Source: Brevundimonas sp. NIBR11
Lineage (GTDB): Bacteria > Pseudomonadota > Alphaproteobacteria > Caulobacterales > Caulobacteraceae
Direction of reading: 5' to 3'
DNA: 64,000 bases
Assembly: GCF_027912535.1 (NCBI RefSeq)
Contig: NZ_CP115465.1
Location: forward strand, 910,001 to 974,000
Both the position numbers and the translations under genes were made by a program. Below the pieces are notes generated by a model. It was not told the origin of the DNA and searched no databases. It was given only the letters and a program-made list of their open reading frames with translations. Below are positions 35,254 to 44,778 of this stretch, in pieces (position 1 is the first letter of the stretch; each line of letters begins with the position of its first letter).

Positions 35254-35290
35254 TGGCCATAAGTATAGCCATTTTTGCCCCGGTTCGCAA
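35254..35290 (-). promoter_or_regulatory. Promoter and operator of the antitoxin-toxin-rnr operon
   Basis: On the minus strand TTGCGA (35285-35290), a 17-base spacer and TATACT (35262-35267) form a good sigma70-type promoter. The -10 lies inside an 18-base near-palindrome, TGGCCATAAGTATAGCCA (35254-35271), with matching TGGC/GCCA ends and ATA/TAT inside. That position suits autorepression by the antitoxin. The start codon follows about 20 bases after the expected transcription start. Confidence 0.72.
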
Positions 35291-35347
35291 TTCGGACCCA
35301 GACGACCTAGATCGGGAGCCAGACGAATCCGATGGAGTCGAACGCCC

Positions 35348-36751
35348 ATGTCCCTGTCCCAACACCCGACCCTGAGCGCGCCGACCGGTTCGCTGCTGGA
35401 CCTGATCGGCAGGACGCCGATGGTGGAGGTGACGAAGATCGACACGGGCCCCTGCCGCCTGTTCCTGAAACTGGAAGCGCAGAACCCCGGCGGGTCGATC
35501 AAGGACCGGATCGCGGTCTCGATGATCGAGGCGGCGGAGCGGGAAGGGTGGTTGAAGCCCGGCGGCACCATCGTCGAGGCGACGGCCGGCAACACGGGCC
35601 TAGCGCTGACGCTGGTGGGGCAGGCCAAGGGATATAAGGTGTTGCTGGTCATCCCGGACAAGATGTCCAAGGAAAAAATCCAGCATCTGCGGGCCATGGG
35701 CGCTGATGTGCGCCTGACGCGGTCGGACGTCGCGCACGGTCACCCTGAGTACTACACCGACATGGCCGAGCGGCTGGCGCAGCAGATTCCGGGCGGGTTC
35801 TTCGTCAACCAGTTCGCGAACCATGCCAACTCCGAAGCCCATGTGAAGACGACGGGGCCGGAAATCTGGGAACAGATGGGCCATGACGTCGACGCTTATG
35901 TGGCCGGGATCGGCTCGGGCGGCACGATCACGGGCGTCGCCCAGTATTTGAAGAGCATCGGAGCGAAGACCGAGATCATCCTGGCCGATCCGGTCGGGTC
36001 GGTGCTGGCGGGAATCGTCAACGAGGGCGTGCCGGGGCCGGAAGGCTCCTACACCGTCGAGGGGATCGGCCAGAATTTCGTGCCCGAGACGGCGGACATG
36101 AGCCTGATCGACAAGGCCTATTCCATTCCGGACGCCGAGGCGGTGGCGACGGTGCGCGAACTGCTGCTGAAGGAAGGCATTCTGGCCGGGTCGTCGTCGG
36201 GGACGCTGATCGCGGCGGCCCTGCGCTGGTGCCGCGAGCAGACCGAGCCGAAGCGGGTCGTGACCTTCGTCTGCGACACCGGGGCCAAGTATCTGTCCAA
36301 GGTTTACAACGACGCCTGGCTGGCCGATCAGGGTCTGGGCGAGCGCGAGATCCATGGCGACCTGTCGGACCTGATCACGCGGAAATACGCCAAGGGCGAC
36401 GTGGTTACGGCGGGGCCGGAGGACACGCTGGACACCGCCTTCAAGCGGATGCGTGGGGCCGATGTCTCGCAGCTGCCGATCATCCAAGACGGCCGTCTGG
36501 TCGGCATTCTGGACGAGAGCGACATCGTCCACATCATGAACACCGACGAGATCACCCGTAAGGAGCGGTTCGCCAAGCCGGTGTCCTCGGCCATGACGCG
36601 CGATCTGGACACGGTCCAGGTGACGGAGCCGCTGGACGCCCTGATCCCCCTATTCGACCGCGACCGGGTGGCGATCGTGCTGGACGGCGAGACCTTCGTC
36701 GGGCTGATCGCCCGCGTCGACCTGATCAACCACCTCAGCCTGAATCGGTAA
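35348..36751 (+). CDS. Cystathionine beta-synthase
   Basis: 467 residues. The PLP-dependent fold-type II domain (1-330) carries the PLP lysine K52 in NPGGSIKDR, then the EATAGNTGLAL loop and a GSGGTITG phosphate-binding loop. Two CBS domains close the protein (about 345-465). The CBS domains and the next gene favour cystathionine beta-synthase over plain cysteine synthase. It would join homocysteine and serine to cystathionine. The next gene follows after four bases. Confidence 0.9.
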   Translation: MSLSQHPTLSAPTGSLLDLIGRTPMVEVTKIDTGPCRLFLKLEAQNPGGSIKDRIAVSMIEAAEREGWLKPGGTIVEATAGNTGLALTLVGQAKGYKVLLVIPDKMSKEKIQHLRAMGADVRLTRSDVAHGHPEYYTDMAERLAQQIPGGFFVNQFANHANSEAHVKTTGPEIWEQMGHDVDAYVAGIGSGGTITGVAQYLKSIGAKTEIILADPVGSVLAGIVNEGVPGPEGSYTVEGIGQNFVPETADMSLIDKAYSIPDAEAVATVRELLLKEGILAGSSSGTLIAAALRWCREQTEPKRVVTFVCDTGAKYLSKVYNDAWLADQGLGEREIHGDLSDLITRKYAKGDVVTAGPEDTLDTAFKRMRGADVSQLPIIQDGRLVGILDESDIVHIMNTDEITRKERFAKPVSSAMTRDLDTVQVTEPLDALIPLFDRDRVAIVLDGETFVGLIARVDLINHLSLNR

Positions 36752-36755
36752 ATCC

Positions 36756-37934
36756 ATGGCAGACCTGAAGAACAGCCAGGGTTTCTCGACCCGAGCCATC
36801 CATGCCGGCCAGCGGCCGGACCCGACGACGGGTGCGGTCATGACTCCGATCTACGCCACCTCGACCTACGCCCAAGAAAGCCCGGGCGTGAACAAGGGCT
36901 ATGAGTACGCCCGGGGCAAGAACCCGACGCGCGAGGCCTTCGAGGCCTGCATCAACGATCTGGAGGGCGGGGTTCAGGCTTTCGGCTTCGGCTCGGGCAT
37001 GGCGGCGACCTCGACGGCGCTGGAACTGCTGGACGCCGGGTCGCACATCGTCACCGGGGACGACCTCTACGGCGGATCGTGGCGGCTGTTTGAGCGGGTG
37101 CGGCGCCGGTCGATGGGGCTGGACTTCGCCTATGTCGACATGGCGGATCTGAGCGCCGTCGAGGCGGCGATCACGCCGAAGACCAGGATGATCTGGGCCG
37201 AGACGCCCACCAATCCCCTGATGAAGCTGGCGGATATCGCCGGCCTGTCGGGGATCGCGAAGCGGCACGGTCTGCTGCTGGTGGTGGACAACACCTTCGC
37301 CACGCCGTGGAGCCAACAGCCGCTGAAGCTGGGCGCCGACGTGGTCATGCATTCAGCGACCAAATACCTGAACGGCCATTCCGACATCATCGGCGGAGTT
37401 CTGGTGGCGGGCTCCGAAGAGATCGCCAGGGAGCTGAAGTTCCTTCAGAACTCCATTGGCGGGGTCATGGGGCCGTTCGACGCCTTCCTGGCCAACCGGG
37501 GTCTCAAGACGCTGGGCCTGCGCATGAAGGCGCACAACGAGAATGCGCTGGCCATAGCGCGCTGGCTTGAGGCGCGCATCGGCAAGCCGAGCGGCGGGGT
37601 GGCCAAGGTTCTCTATCCCGGCCTGATCAGCCACCCGCAGCACGAACTGGCCACACACCAGATGAACGGCCGGTATGGCGGCATGGTCACGGTCTTCATC
37701 GACGGCGACCTGTCGCGCACCAAACAGGTGCTGGAGCGGGTGCAGGTCTTCACCCTGGCGGAATCGCTGGGCGGGGTCGAAAGCCTGGTGAACCACCCGG
37801 CCATCATGACCCACGCTTCCGTGCCGAAAGAGGTGCGCGAGGCCGGCGGGGTGACCGAAAACCTGATCCGGCTGTCGGTCGGGGTCGAGGATCTAGACGA
37901 CCTGATCGCCGACCTGGAGCAGGCGCTGAGCTAG
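36756..37934 (+). CDS. Cystathionine gamma-lyase / gamma-synthase family enzyme
   Basis: 392 residues, a fold-type I PLP enzyme of the Cys/Met metabolism family. The PLP lysine is K203 in SATKYLNGHSD, with VVDNTFATP before it and LAESLGGVESL near the end. It pairs with the upstream cystathionine beta-synthase, so gamma-lyase (cystathionine to cysteine) is the likelier role. Sequence alone does not exclude gamma-synthase. Confidence 0.9.
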   Translation: MADLKNSQGFSTRAIHAGQRPDPTTGAVMTPIYATSTYAQESPGVNKGYEYARGKNPTREAFEACINDLEGGVQAFGFGSGMAATSTALELLDAGSHIVTGDDLYGGSWRLFERVRRRSMGLDFAYVDMADLSAVEAAITPKTRMIWAETPTNPLMKLADIAGLSGIAKRHGLLLVVDNTFATPWSQQPLKLGADVVMHSATKYLNGHSDIIGGVLVAGSEEIARELKFLQNSIGGVMGPFDAFLANRGLKTLGLRMKAHNENALAIARWLEARIGKPSGGVAKVLYPGLISHPQHELATHQMNGRYGGMVTVFIDGDLSRTKQVLERVQVFTLAESLGGVESLVNHPAIMTHASVPKEVREAGGVTENLIRLSVGVEDLDDLIADLEQALS

Positions 37935-37937
37935 CCC

Positions 37938-38627
37938 TCAGAAGTAGGTCGTGACGCTGGCGACCAGGGCCTTGGCGTACTGGGGATTCGATGCGTCGGC
38001 GTCGGTGTCGTGATAACGGACGTCGACGTCGAGCGACGGGGTCAGGGCGTAGCGCAGGCCCGCGTTCCAGCCGGTGTAGTCCGGCGCGGCGTCCTGTTCA
38101 CGGCGACCCACGGCGACCGTGCCTTCCAGCCGGTCGGTGAAGTCCCAGCCCATGCGGCCCTCGACCCAGGTCCAGGCCTTGGTCGTTCCCGAGCCGTCCG
38201 GCGAATGCTGAACCTGAAGCCGGGTCCCGAGCGGTCCGATGTCGCGCGAGACATTGGCCGTGAACTCCCAGCTCGCGTCGTCCGAGCCGGGGGCAGCGTC
38301 CACCAGCCATTTGTGCTCGACGTTCAGATCGACCTCGAAGCCCATGACTTCCGGACGCACCCCGGCGAGCAGGGACACCTCCAGATCGGATCCGGTCGAG
38401 GACCGGATCGTCTCGAATGCGGGGCCGGCGTAGAACAGGCCGTCGGCGGTCGACCACTCGGCCAGGCCGGAAATCGAAGGATCGCCCGCCGATTTCGATG
38501 CGTCCTTGGACCGGTTGTCGGTGGTGGCGCCGAGGGCGAAAGACCAGTCGCCCGACGTCTGGGCCTGGGCGAGGGTCGGCGTCAGGACGACGAGGGCGAG
38601 GGCGGCGAGGCTAAGCGGACGGATCAT
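37938..38627 (-). CDS. TorF-family putative porin
   Basis: 229 residues. A signal peptide ends AQAQ near residue 23. Alternating beta strands follow, ending in a terminal aromatic (VASVTTYF), the usual outer-membrane barrel signal. The mid sequence (FALGATTDNRSKD, AEWSTADGLFYAGPAF, VDLNVEH) fits the TIGR02001/TorF putative porin family. The solute is unknown. It is convergent with the CGL gene, three bases apart. Confidence 0.85.
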   Translation of the reverse strand: MIRPLSLAALALVVLTPTLAQAQTSGDWSFALGATTDNRSKDASKSAGDPSISGLAEWSTADGLFYAGPAFETIRSSTGSDLEVSLLAGVRPEVMGFEVDLNVEHKWLVDAAPGSDDASWEFTANVSRDIGPLGTRLQVQHSPDGSGTTKAWTWVEGRMGWDFTDRLEGTVAVGRREQDAAPDYTGWNAGLRYALTPSLDVDVRYHDTDADASNPQYAKALVASVTTYF

Positions 38628-38638
38628 CCGGCCACGGT

Positions 38639-39571
38639 TTAGGCGACGCCGACCTTCTTGGCGAATTCATCCGTGGCCTGCGCATATTCGTCGCGGAGGC
38701 GCTGGACCAGCTGGGCGGCCGGCAGAACGTCGTGGATCGTGCCCGCGCCCTGTCCGGCGGACCAGACCGTCTTCCAGGCTTTGGCCTCGTCGCCCATGTC
38801 GAGCTTGTGTTCGGGCAGGGCCTTCGGGTCGATGCCGTTGGCCTCGAGCGACTTGGTCATGAAGTTGGCGGGGATGCCCGAGACGGCCGGGGTGTGGACG
38901 ATGTCGGTCGCGCCACTGTCGATGATCATGTCCTTGTAGCCGTCTGGGGCCATGGCCTCGGTCGTGTTGATGAAGCGGGTGCCCATGTAGGCGAAATCGG
39001 CCCCCATCATCAGGGCGGCCGCTACGTCGCCGCCGTTCGACAGGCAGCCGGACAGGATGATCGTGCCCTTGAAGAACTCGCGCACCTCATTGACCAGGGC
39101 GAAGGGGTTGATGATGCCGGCGTGACCGCCGGCGCCGTTGGCGACCAGGATCAGGCCGTCGACGCCGGATTCGGCGGCCTTCTTCGCGTGGCGGACGTTG
39201 GCGATGTCGTGGAAGACCACGCCGCCGTAGCCGTGAACCGCATCGACGACGTCGCGCACGGCGCCCAGGGAGGTGATGATCAGGGGGACCTGCTGCTCCA
39301 CCGAGACCATGACGTCGGCCATCAGGCGCGGGTTGGTCGGGTGGACGATGTGGTTGACCCCAAAGGCGGCGGCGTCGGGCCTCAGGCGCGACTTGATGTC
39401 GATCAGCCACTCCCGATAGCCCTCGGTCGTGCGGGCGTTCAGCGAGGGGAAGGTGCCGATCACCCCTGCGTTGCAGCACTCGACCACCAGGTCCGGGCCG
39501 GAGACGAGGAACATCGGCGCCTCGATGACCGGCAGCTTGAGGCCCTTCTGGAGGGAGGCGGGGATGGCCAT
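38639..39571 (-). CDS. Nitronate monooxygenase (2-nitropropane dioxygenase-like)
   Basis: 310 residues from the ATG at 39571, which has an AGGA site upstream; a longer in-frame start at 39616 is unlike the family. The FMN-binding TIM-barrel shows PVIEAPM near the start, the GAGGHAG loop and MGADFAYMGTRF. The family oxidises alkyl nitronates such as propionate-3-nitronate, or works as an FMN reductase. It is the gene upstream of the porin on the same strand, 11 bases apart. Confidence 0.9.
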   Translation of the reverse strand: MAIPASLQKGLKLPVIEAPMFLVSGPDLVVECCNAGVIGTFPSLNARTTEGYREWLIDIKSRLRPDAAAFGVNHIVHPTNPRLMADVMVSVEQQVPLIITSLGAVRDVVDAVHGYGGVVFHDIANVRHAKKAAESGVDGLILVANGAGGHAGIINPFALVNEVREFFKGTIILSGCLSNGGDVAAALMMGADFAYMGTRFINTTEAMAPDGYKDMIIDSGATDIVHTPAVSGIPANFMTKSLEANGIDPKALPEHKLDMGDEAKAWKTVWSAGQGAGTIHDVLPAAQLVQRLRDEYAQATDEFAKKVGVA

Positions 39572-39901
39572 GGCGATTCCTGTGTCTCTCTGGGGACGTT
39601 TCGTTTGGCTACGCATAGCGGGGTGTCGCTGCGGAATGCAAATGGCCGGCGGGCGCCCGTGGCTTGGACTCAGGGAGAGCCGAGTCCAGAGAGTCCAGAT
39701 CCGAGACGTCGCAGCAGGAAAGCCCGGCAGATCATTGATTCATCTCCCCTCTGTCTGTCGAAGATCCTTGGACTCGAGTCCACACCCGACCGCGCCTGAC
39801 CGGCCTGACGTGCAGATCGTCGCGAGGCTGCGTCGGGCGGAGGCCGAGGCCCACTGGCGCCGCGCCTTTCGCTGCGCAGGCGGAGGCGCTAAATCCCCGC
39901 G
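39572..39901. other. 330-base non-coding stretch with a cluster of GGACTC/GAGTCC motifs
   Basis: No gene is supported. GGACTC or its complement occurs at 39666, 39682, 39691 and as a joined palindrome GGACTCGAGTCC at 39771-39782. GAGTC is also the CcrM methylation core of Caulobacter relatives. The queF promoter must lie here. I saw no preQ1 aptamer. Confidence 0.5.
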
Positions 39902-40363
39902 ATGACCACAGACACCTCCGGCCTGAGCCAGCTCGGCCAGCATATCGTCCAGCCCGCATCACCCGAAGAGGCGGTGCTGGAGCGGGTTCCCAATCCGCAC
40001 AACGACACCCTCTATCTGGCCCGGTTCACGGCGCCGGAGTTCACGTCGCTGTGCCCGGTGACGGGCCAGCCGGACTTCGCCCACATCGTCATCGACTATG
40101 CGCCGGGCGACTGGCTGGTCGAGTCCAAGTCGCTGAAGATGTACCTGACCGCGTTCAGGAACCACGGCGCCTTCCACGAGGACTGCACCGTGGCCATCGG
40201 CAAGCGGCTGGCCGACCTGTTGCAGCCGAAATGGCTGAGGATCGGCGGTTACTGGTATCCGCGCGGCGGCATTCCGATCGACGTGTTCTGGCAGACAGGG
40301 GCCCCGCCGGAAGGTCTGTGGTTGCCCGACCAGGGCGTGCCGACCTATCGCGGACGGGGCTGA
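39902..40363 (+). CDS. queF: NADPH-dependent 7-cyano-7-deazaguanine reductase
   Basis: 153 residues, the single-domain (type I) form. The catalytic Cys51 and Asp58 are in [11 protein letters not shown], and the ESKSLKMYL and HEDC motifs are present. It reduces preQ0 to preQ1 in queuosine synthesis. No other queuosine gene is in the window. Confidence 0.97.
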   Translation: MTTDTSGLSQLGQHIVQPASPEEAVLERVPNPHNDTLYLARFTAPEFTSLCPVTGQPDFAHIVIDYAPGDWLVESKSLKMYLTAFRNHGAFHEDCTVAIGKRLADLLQPKWLRIGGYWYPRGGIPIDVFWQTGAPPEGLWLPDQGVPTYRGRG

Positions 40364-40369
40364 GCCTCC

Positions 40370-43300
40370 CTAGCGTCTCCTCCCGACCAGGCTGACCAGC
40401 GTCGGCAGGACGAAGAGGGTCAGGATCGTCGCGGTCGTCAGGCCGCCGATGACGACGGTGGCGAGGGGTTTCTGGACCTCCGCGCCGGCGCCCGAGGCGA
40501 AGGCCATGGGGACGAAGCCGAGGACCGCCACGAGCGCCGTCGTCATGATGGCGCGCAGGCGTGAGACCGCGCCCTCGAAGGCGGCGTCGGACGGCGAGGC
40601 GCCGGCGGCGGTGCGTTCACGGATGGCCTGCATCAGGACGAGGCCGTTCAGGGTGGCGACGCCCGAGACGGCGATGAAGCCGACCGCCGCCGAGATCGAC
40701 AGGGGCATGCCTCGGGCCGCGAGCGCCAGGACCCCGCCGACGAGGGCGAGGGGGACGCCGGCGAAGACCATGGCCGCGTCCTTCCACGAGCGGAGCGCCA
40801 TCCACAGGAGGCCGCCGATAGTCAAAAAGACGATCGGGACGATCAAGCCGAGGCGAGCGGAGGCGCGCTGGAGGTTCTCGAACTGGCCGCCCCAGTCGAT
40901 CCAGCCGGAGGGCGGAGGCGTGACCTCGGCGGCGACTCTGCTCTGCGCCTCGGCGACGAAGCTGCCGAGGTCGCGGCCGCGGACGTTGGCCTGGACAATC
41001 ATGCGGCGCTTGCCGTCCGAGCGGCTGATCTGGTTCGGCCCTTCAGCGACGTCGAAGCGGGCGACCGACGACAGGGAGACGGTTGGGGCGCCGGCCTGAG
41101 CGTTCTCGGGCATGACCGGCAACTGTTCCATGATGGTCGGATCGTTGCGGAACTCGTCGCCGAGGCGGACGACGACGTCGAAGCGCCGGTCGCCTTCGTT
41201 GACCTGACCGGCGGACCGACCGGCCAGGGCGATGGCCAAGGCGTCGGCGGCGTCAGAGGCGTGAACCCCTTGAGCCGCCGCCGCCGTGCGGTCGACGGTG
41301 GCCGTGATGGTCGGCTGACCCGAGACCTGTTCGACGCGGACGTCGGCCGAGCCGTCGATGCCGTTCAGAATCGTCGCGACCTGTTGCGCCGTCCGCTCCA
41401 TCGCGGGGAAGTCGTCGCCGTAGATCATGACCGCGACGTCGGACCGGACCCCGGCGATCAGTTCGTTGAACCGCATCTCGATCGGCTGAGTGAACTCGTA
41501 GTTGTTACCGAGCAGACGGGAGAGGCCTTCCTCCATCCGCTCGACGACGGCGGCCTTGGGTTCGCCCGGGTCCGGCCAGTCCTTACGGTCCTTCAGCATG
41601 ACGAAGGTGTCGGAGATGGACGGCGGCATGGGGTCGGACGCCACCTCGGCCGTGCCGGTGCGGGTGAAGACGCGTTCGACCTCCGGCATGGCCTTCAGGG
41701 TGGTCTCGACGCGGAACTGCATGGCCTGGCTCTGTTCGAGCGAGGTCGAGGGGACGCGCAGGGCCTGGACCAGGACGTCGCCCTCGTCGAGCTGGGGCAC
41801 GAACTCGCGGCCCAGGGTGGCGAAGGCGATAACGCCGGCCAGAAGGGCGACGCCGGCGCCGATCAGGACCGCGCGGGGACGGTCGATGGCAGTGCGCAGC
41901 AGGGGGGCGTAGCGGGCCTTGGCCGCGCGGGTCAGCTGGGTCTCCTCATGGTCGGCCTTCGGTTCCTTCACGATCAGAGCGGCCATGGCCGGGACGAAGG
42001 TGAAGCTGAGGACGAAGGCGGCCAAAAGGGCCAGCATGACGGTCGCGGCCATGGGGCCGAACATCTTGCCCTCCACGCCTTCGAACATGAGGAGGGGGGC
42101 GTAGACGAGCAGGATGATGGCCTGACCGAAGGCGGCGGGACGGGCCATTTCGCGCGCCGAGGCGGCGGCGATGGACAGGCGCTCGGCGACGGTCAGGGGG
42201 CGGCCTGCCTCGTGCCGGGCGAGGCCGAGGCGACGCAGGGTGTTCTCGATCACCACCACGGCCCCGTCGACGATCAGGCCGAAGTCGAGCGCGCCGAGGC
42301 TGAGGAGGTTGGCGCTGATGCCGAAGCGGTTCATCGCCGAGGCTGCGAACAGGAAGCTCAAGGGGATGACCAGGGCCGTGATCACCGCCGCCCGGACGTT
42401 GCCGAGGGCGAAGAACAGCACCGCGATGACCAGAAGGGCGCCGAGGGCGAGGTTGTGCTCGACCGTGGCGATGGTCGCTTCGACGAGGTCGGTGCGGTCC
42501 AGTTCGGGTCGGAGGGCGACGCCGGGCGGCAGGCTCGATTTGATCTCTTCAAGGCGTTGGCCGACGCGGCGGGCGACCTCGCGGGAGTTCTCGCCCTGGA
42601 GCATCAGGGCGGTGCCGATCACGGTCTCGCGGCCGTCGGCGCTGGCGGAGCCGAGGCGAGGGGCGCGGCCGATCTCGACCACGGCGACGTCGGAGACGCG
42701 AATGACCTGCCCGCCGCGGTTGAGGATCGGGGTCTGGGCGAGGTCGTCGAGGCTCTTCAGACGGGCGTCGGCGCGGACGATATAGGCCTCGCCCGCGCGG
42801 TTGACGTAGCCGGCGCCGGCGATGCGGTTGGCGTGCTCCAGCGCCTCGACCAGTTGCACCAGGCCGACGCCGTAGGCGGCGAGGCGGCCGGGGTCGGGGT
42901 GGACGGCGTATTCCTTGACGTACCCGCCCAGCACGTCGACGCCGGCGACGCCCGGCACGGTCTTGAGCTGGGGCGCGACGATCCAGTCCTGAACCGTGCG
43001 GAGATAGGTGGCCTTCTCCGGATCGGTGACGAGGCGCTCGCCCTCGGGCGTGACATAGGCGACGCCGGAACGGGCGGCCGGGCCGGTGAAGTCCAACGTC
43101 CAGATGTAGACCTCGCCGAGGCCCGTCACGACCGGGCCCATGGAGGGCGACAGGCCCTCGGGCAGGTCCTCGCGCGCGGCCTGGAGCCGTTCGTTGACGA
43201 GGGTGCGGGCGAAATAGATGTCGGTGGCGTCGGTGAAGACGGCCGTGATCTGGGAGAAGCCGTGGCGCGACAGGGAGCGGGTCTCGATCAGGCCGGGCAG

Positions 43301-43525
43301 GCCGGCCAGTTCGGTCTCCAGCGGGAAGGTGACCTGGCGCTCGACCTCCTCCGGCCCCAGGGCGGGGGCGACGGTGGTGATCTGGACCTGTCGGTTGGTG
43401 ATGTCGGGGACGGCGTCGATGGGCAGGCGCAGAAGTTCCCGCCCGCCGAGGACGGCGAGGACGACGGCGAGGCCCACGACGAGCCAGCGGAAACGTACGG
43501 AGGCGTCGATGATGCGGTCCAGCAT
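40370..43525 (-). CDS. CzcA/CusA-family heavy-metal RND efflux pump
   Basis: 1051 residues, a full RND pump with 12 TMs and two periplasmic loops. The TM4 motif DFGLIVDGAVVVIEN carries D414, D420 and E427, the arrangement of CzcA-type zinc/cobalt/cadmium pumps. It takes metal from the periplasm and needs an adaptor and an outer-membrane channel. The adaptor is the gene just upstream (two bases apart). No outer-membrane CzcC lies beside it, so it must borrow one or differ in partner. Confidence 0.93.
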   Translation of the reverse strand: MLDRIIDASVRFRWLVVGLAVVLAVLGGRELLRLPIDAVPDITNRQVQITTVAPALGPEEVERQVTFPLETELAGLPGLIETRSLSRHGFSQITAVFTDATDIYFARTLVNERLQAAREDLPEGLSPSMGPVVTGLGEVYIWTLDFTGPAARSGVAYVTPEGERLVTDPEKATYLRTVQDWIVAPQLKTVPGVAGVDVLGGYVKEYAVHPDPGRLAAYGVGLVQLVEALEHANRIAGAGYVNRAGEAYIVRADARLKSLDDLAQTPILNRGGQVIRVSDVAVVEIGRAPRLGSASADGRETVIGTALMLQGENSREVARRVGQRLEEIKSSLPPGVALRPELDRTDLVEATIATVEHNLALGALLVIAVLFFALGNVRAAVITALVIPLSFLFAASAMNRFGISANLLSLGALDFGLIVDGAVVVIENTLRRLGLARHEAGRPLTVAERLSIAAASAREMARPAAFGQAIILLVYAPLLMFEGVEGKMFGPMAATVMLALLAAFVLSFTFVPAMAALIVKEPKADHEETQLTRAAKARYAPLLRTAIDRPRAVLIGAGVALLAGVIAFATLGREFVPQLDEGDVLVQALRVPSTSLEQSQAMQFRVETTLKAMPEVERVFTRTGTAEVASDPMPPSISDTFVMLKDRKDWPDPGEPKAAVVERMEEGLSRLLGNNYEFTQPIEMRFNELIAGVRSDVAVMIYGDDFPAMERTAQQVATILNGIDGSADVRVEQVSGQPTITATVDRTAAAAQGVHASDAADALAIALAGRSAGQVNEGDRRFDVVVRLGDEFRNDPTIMEQLPVMPENAQAGAPTVSLSSVARFDVAEGPNQISRSDGKRRMIVQANVRGRDLGSFVAEAQSRVAAEVTPPPSGWIDWGGQFENLQRASARLGLIVPIVFLTIGGLLWMALRSWKDAAMVFAGVPLALVGGVLALAARGMPLSISAAVGFIAVSGVATLNGLVLMQAIRERTAAGASPSDAAFEGAVSRLRAIMTTALVAVLGFVPMAFASGAGAEVQKPLATVVIGGLTTATILTLFVLPTLVSLVGRRR

Positions 43526-43527
43526 GA

Positions 43528-44676
43528 TCAGTGACCGTGCTCGGCTTCGCCCTTGGCCAGTTCGGCCTTGAGCAGGAAGGCGCCGGCGCCGGCGATGCGT
43601 TCGGATCCGTCGAGGCCCGAGACGATCTCGATGCGGCCGTCGGAGGTGCGGCCGGTGACGACGGGGCGGGCGCGGAAGCCGCTGGCCTCGGCGACGAAGA
43701 CGGACGGGACGCCCTCGATCGTCTGGACGGCGTCGAGCGGGACGACGAAGGCGCCGGTCCCTGCGCCGGCGGTGATGCGAGCGGAGAGGACGGAGCCGGC
43801 GGGCGGGACGGTTCCGTCAGGGCGGGCGCGGACGATGACGACGCCGGCCTCGTTGGCGGGAGCGATGGCGGTGACGACGCCGGAGACGGCGCTGGAACCG
43901 GCCAGCGTGCTTTCCAGCCGGTCGCCGATGCGGATGAGGGCGGCGGCCGAGGGCGGGGCTTCAAAGACCAGTTCGACGCGGCCCGGATCGGCGACGGCCG
44001 CGACCTGGAGCGCCTCCTCGTGCAGGACTTGGCCGGGAGCGGCGCTGATGCGGGTGACGACGCCGGCGATCGGGCTGCGGACCACGGTCAGGCCGTCCGA
44101 GCCGGGCGTCCCGAAGGCGCCGACACGGGCGCGGGCGGCGCGAAGCTGGGCCTCGGCGCGGCGGGCCTCAGCGGCCGTGATGTCCAGCCGGGCCTGTGAG
44201 ACCCAGCCTTGATCAAACAGGCGGCGGTCGCGATCCACGGCCGCGCGGGCGGCGTCGGCGGAGGCGGATGCGGCGTCCGCCTCCGCGCGGGAGGCGGCGC
44301 CGTCGGGGCTTCGGACCGTGACGAGGGGCGAACCCGCCGAGACGCTGTCCCCGAGGCCGACATGGACGCGGGTGACGGCGCCGCCAAGGGGTGCGTCGAC
44401 GGCGGCCTCGGCGCCCGGCGCGAAGTCGACGCGACCGGGTAACTTCAGCTCCGACCCGCCGCCGCGTTGAAGGGCGACGAGGGTGACGCCGGCCTCGGCG
44501 GCCTCGGCTGGGGACAGGGCGACGACGGCCGCTTCGCCTTCCCCGTCGGAATGGGCCTCTTCCGCGTGGGCGGCCTCGGGGGCGGGGCGGTTCATCAGCT
44601 GGGCGGCGCCGAAGCCCACGCCCAGGGCGGCGAAGACGGCGGCGCCGGTCATCAGCCAGTGTTTCTGCGATTGCAT
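43528..44676 (-). CDS. RND efflux periplasmic adaptor (CzcB-like)
   Basis: 382 residues. One N-terminal membrane anchor (about 8-28) is followed by a short acidic, His-rich region (HAEEAHSDGEGE) that may bind metal. The barrel/lipoyl and helical hairpin core of membrane-fusion proteins contains RADAASASADAARAAV and RSPIAGVVTRI. It ends KGEAEHGH. It links the CzcA-type pump to an outer-membrane channel. Confidence 0.9.
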   Translation of the reverse strand: MQSQKHWLMTGAAVFAALGVGFGAAQLMNRPAPEAAHAEEAHSDGEGEAAVVALSPAEAAEAGVTLVALQRGGGSELKLPGRVDFAPGAEAAVDAPLGGAVTRVHVGLGDSVSAGSPLVTVRSPDGAASRAEADAASASADAARAAVDRDRRLFDQGWVSQARLDITAAEARRAEAQLRAARARVGAFGTPGSDGLTVVRSPIAGVVTRISAAPGQVLHEEALQVAAVADPGRVELVFEAPPSAAALIRIGDRLESTLAGSSAVSGVVTAIAPANEAGVVIVRARPDGTVPPAGSVLSARITAGAGTGAFVVPLDAVQTIEGVPSVFVAEASGFRARPVVTGRTSDGRIEIVSGLDGSERIAGAGAFLLKAELAKGEAEHGH

Positions 44677-44753
44677 ATCGGATCCTCGCCCGGCGCATGA
44701 CCGGGCACAGAGTTCAGGACGCGCGACAGCGAGGCCGCGCGAGGTTCTGCACG

Positions 44754-44773
44754 GACCGGGATCGGACCCGGTC
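44754..44773. repeat. Small hairpin between the Cys-rich gene and czcB
   Basis: Arms GACCGGG (44754-44760) and CCCGGTC (44767-44773) pair around ATCGGA. It overlaps the end of the region after the Cys-rich protein and could lower expression of the pump genes. Confidence 0.4.
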
Positions 44774-44778
44774 GAGGA

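Noticed and set aside
39572..39901. A preQ1 riboswitch before queF
   Set aside because: No aptamer-like small pseudoknot with a ribosome-binding site was visible, and queF itself needs none to be explained.
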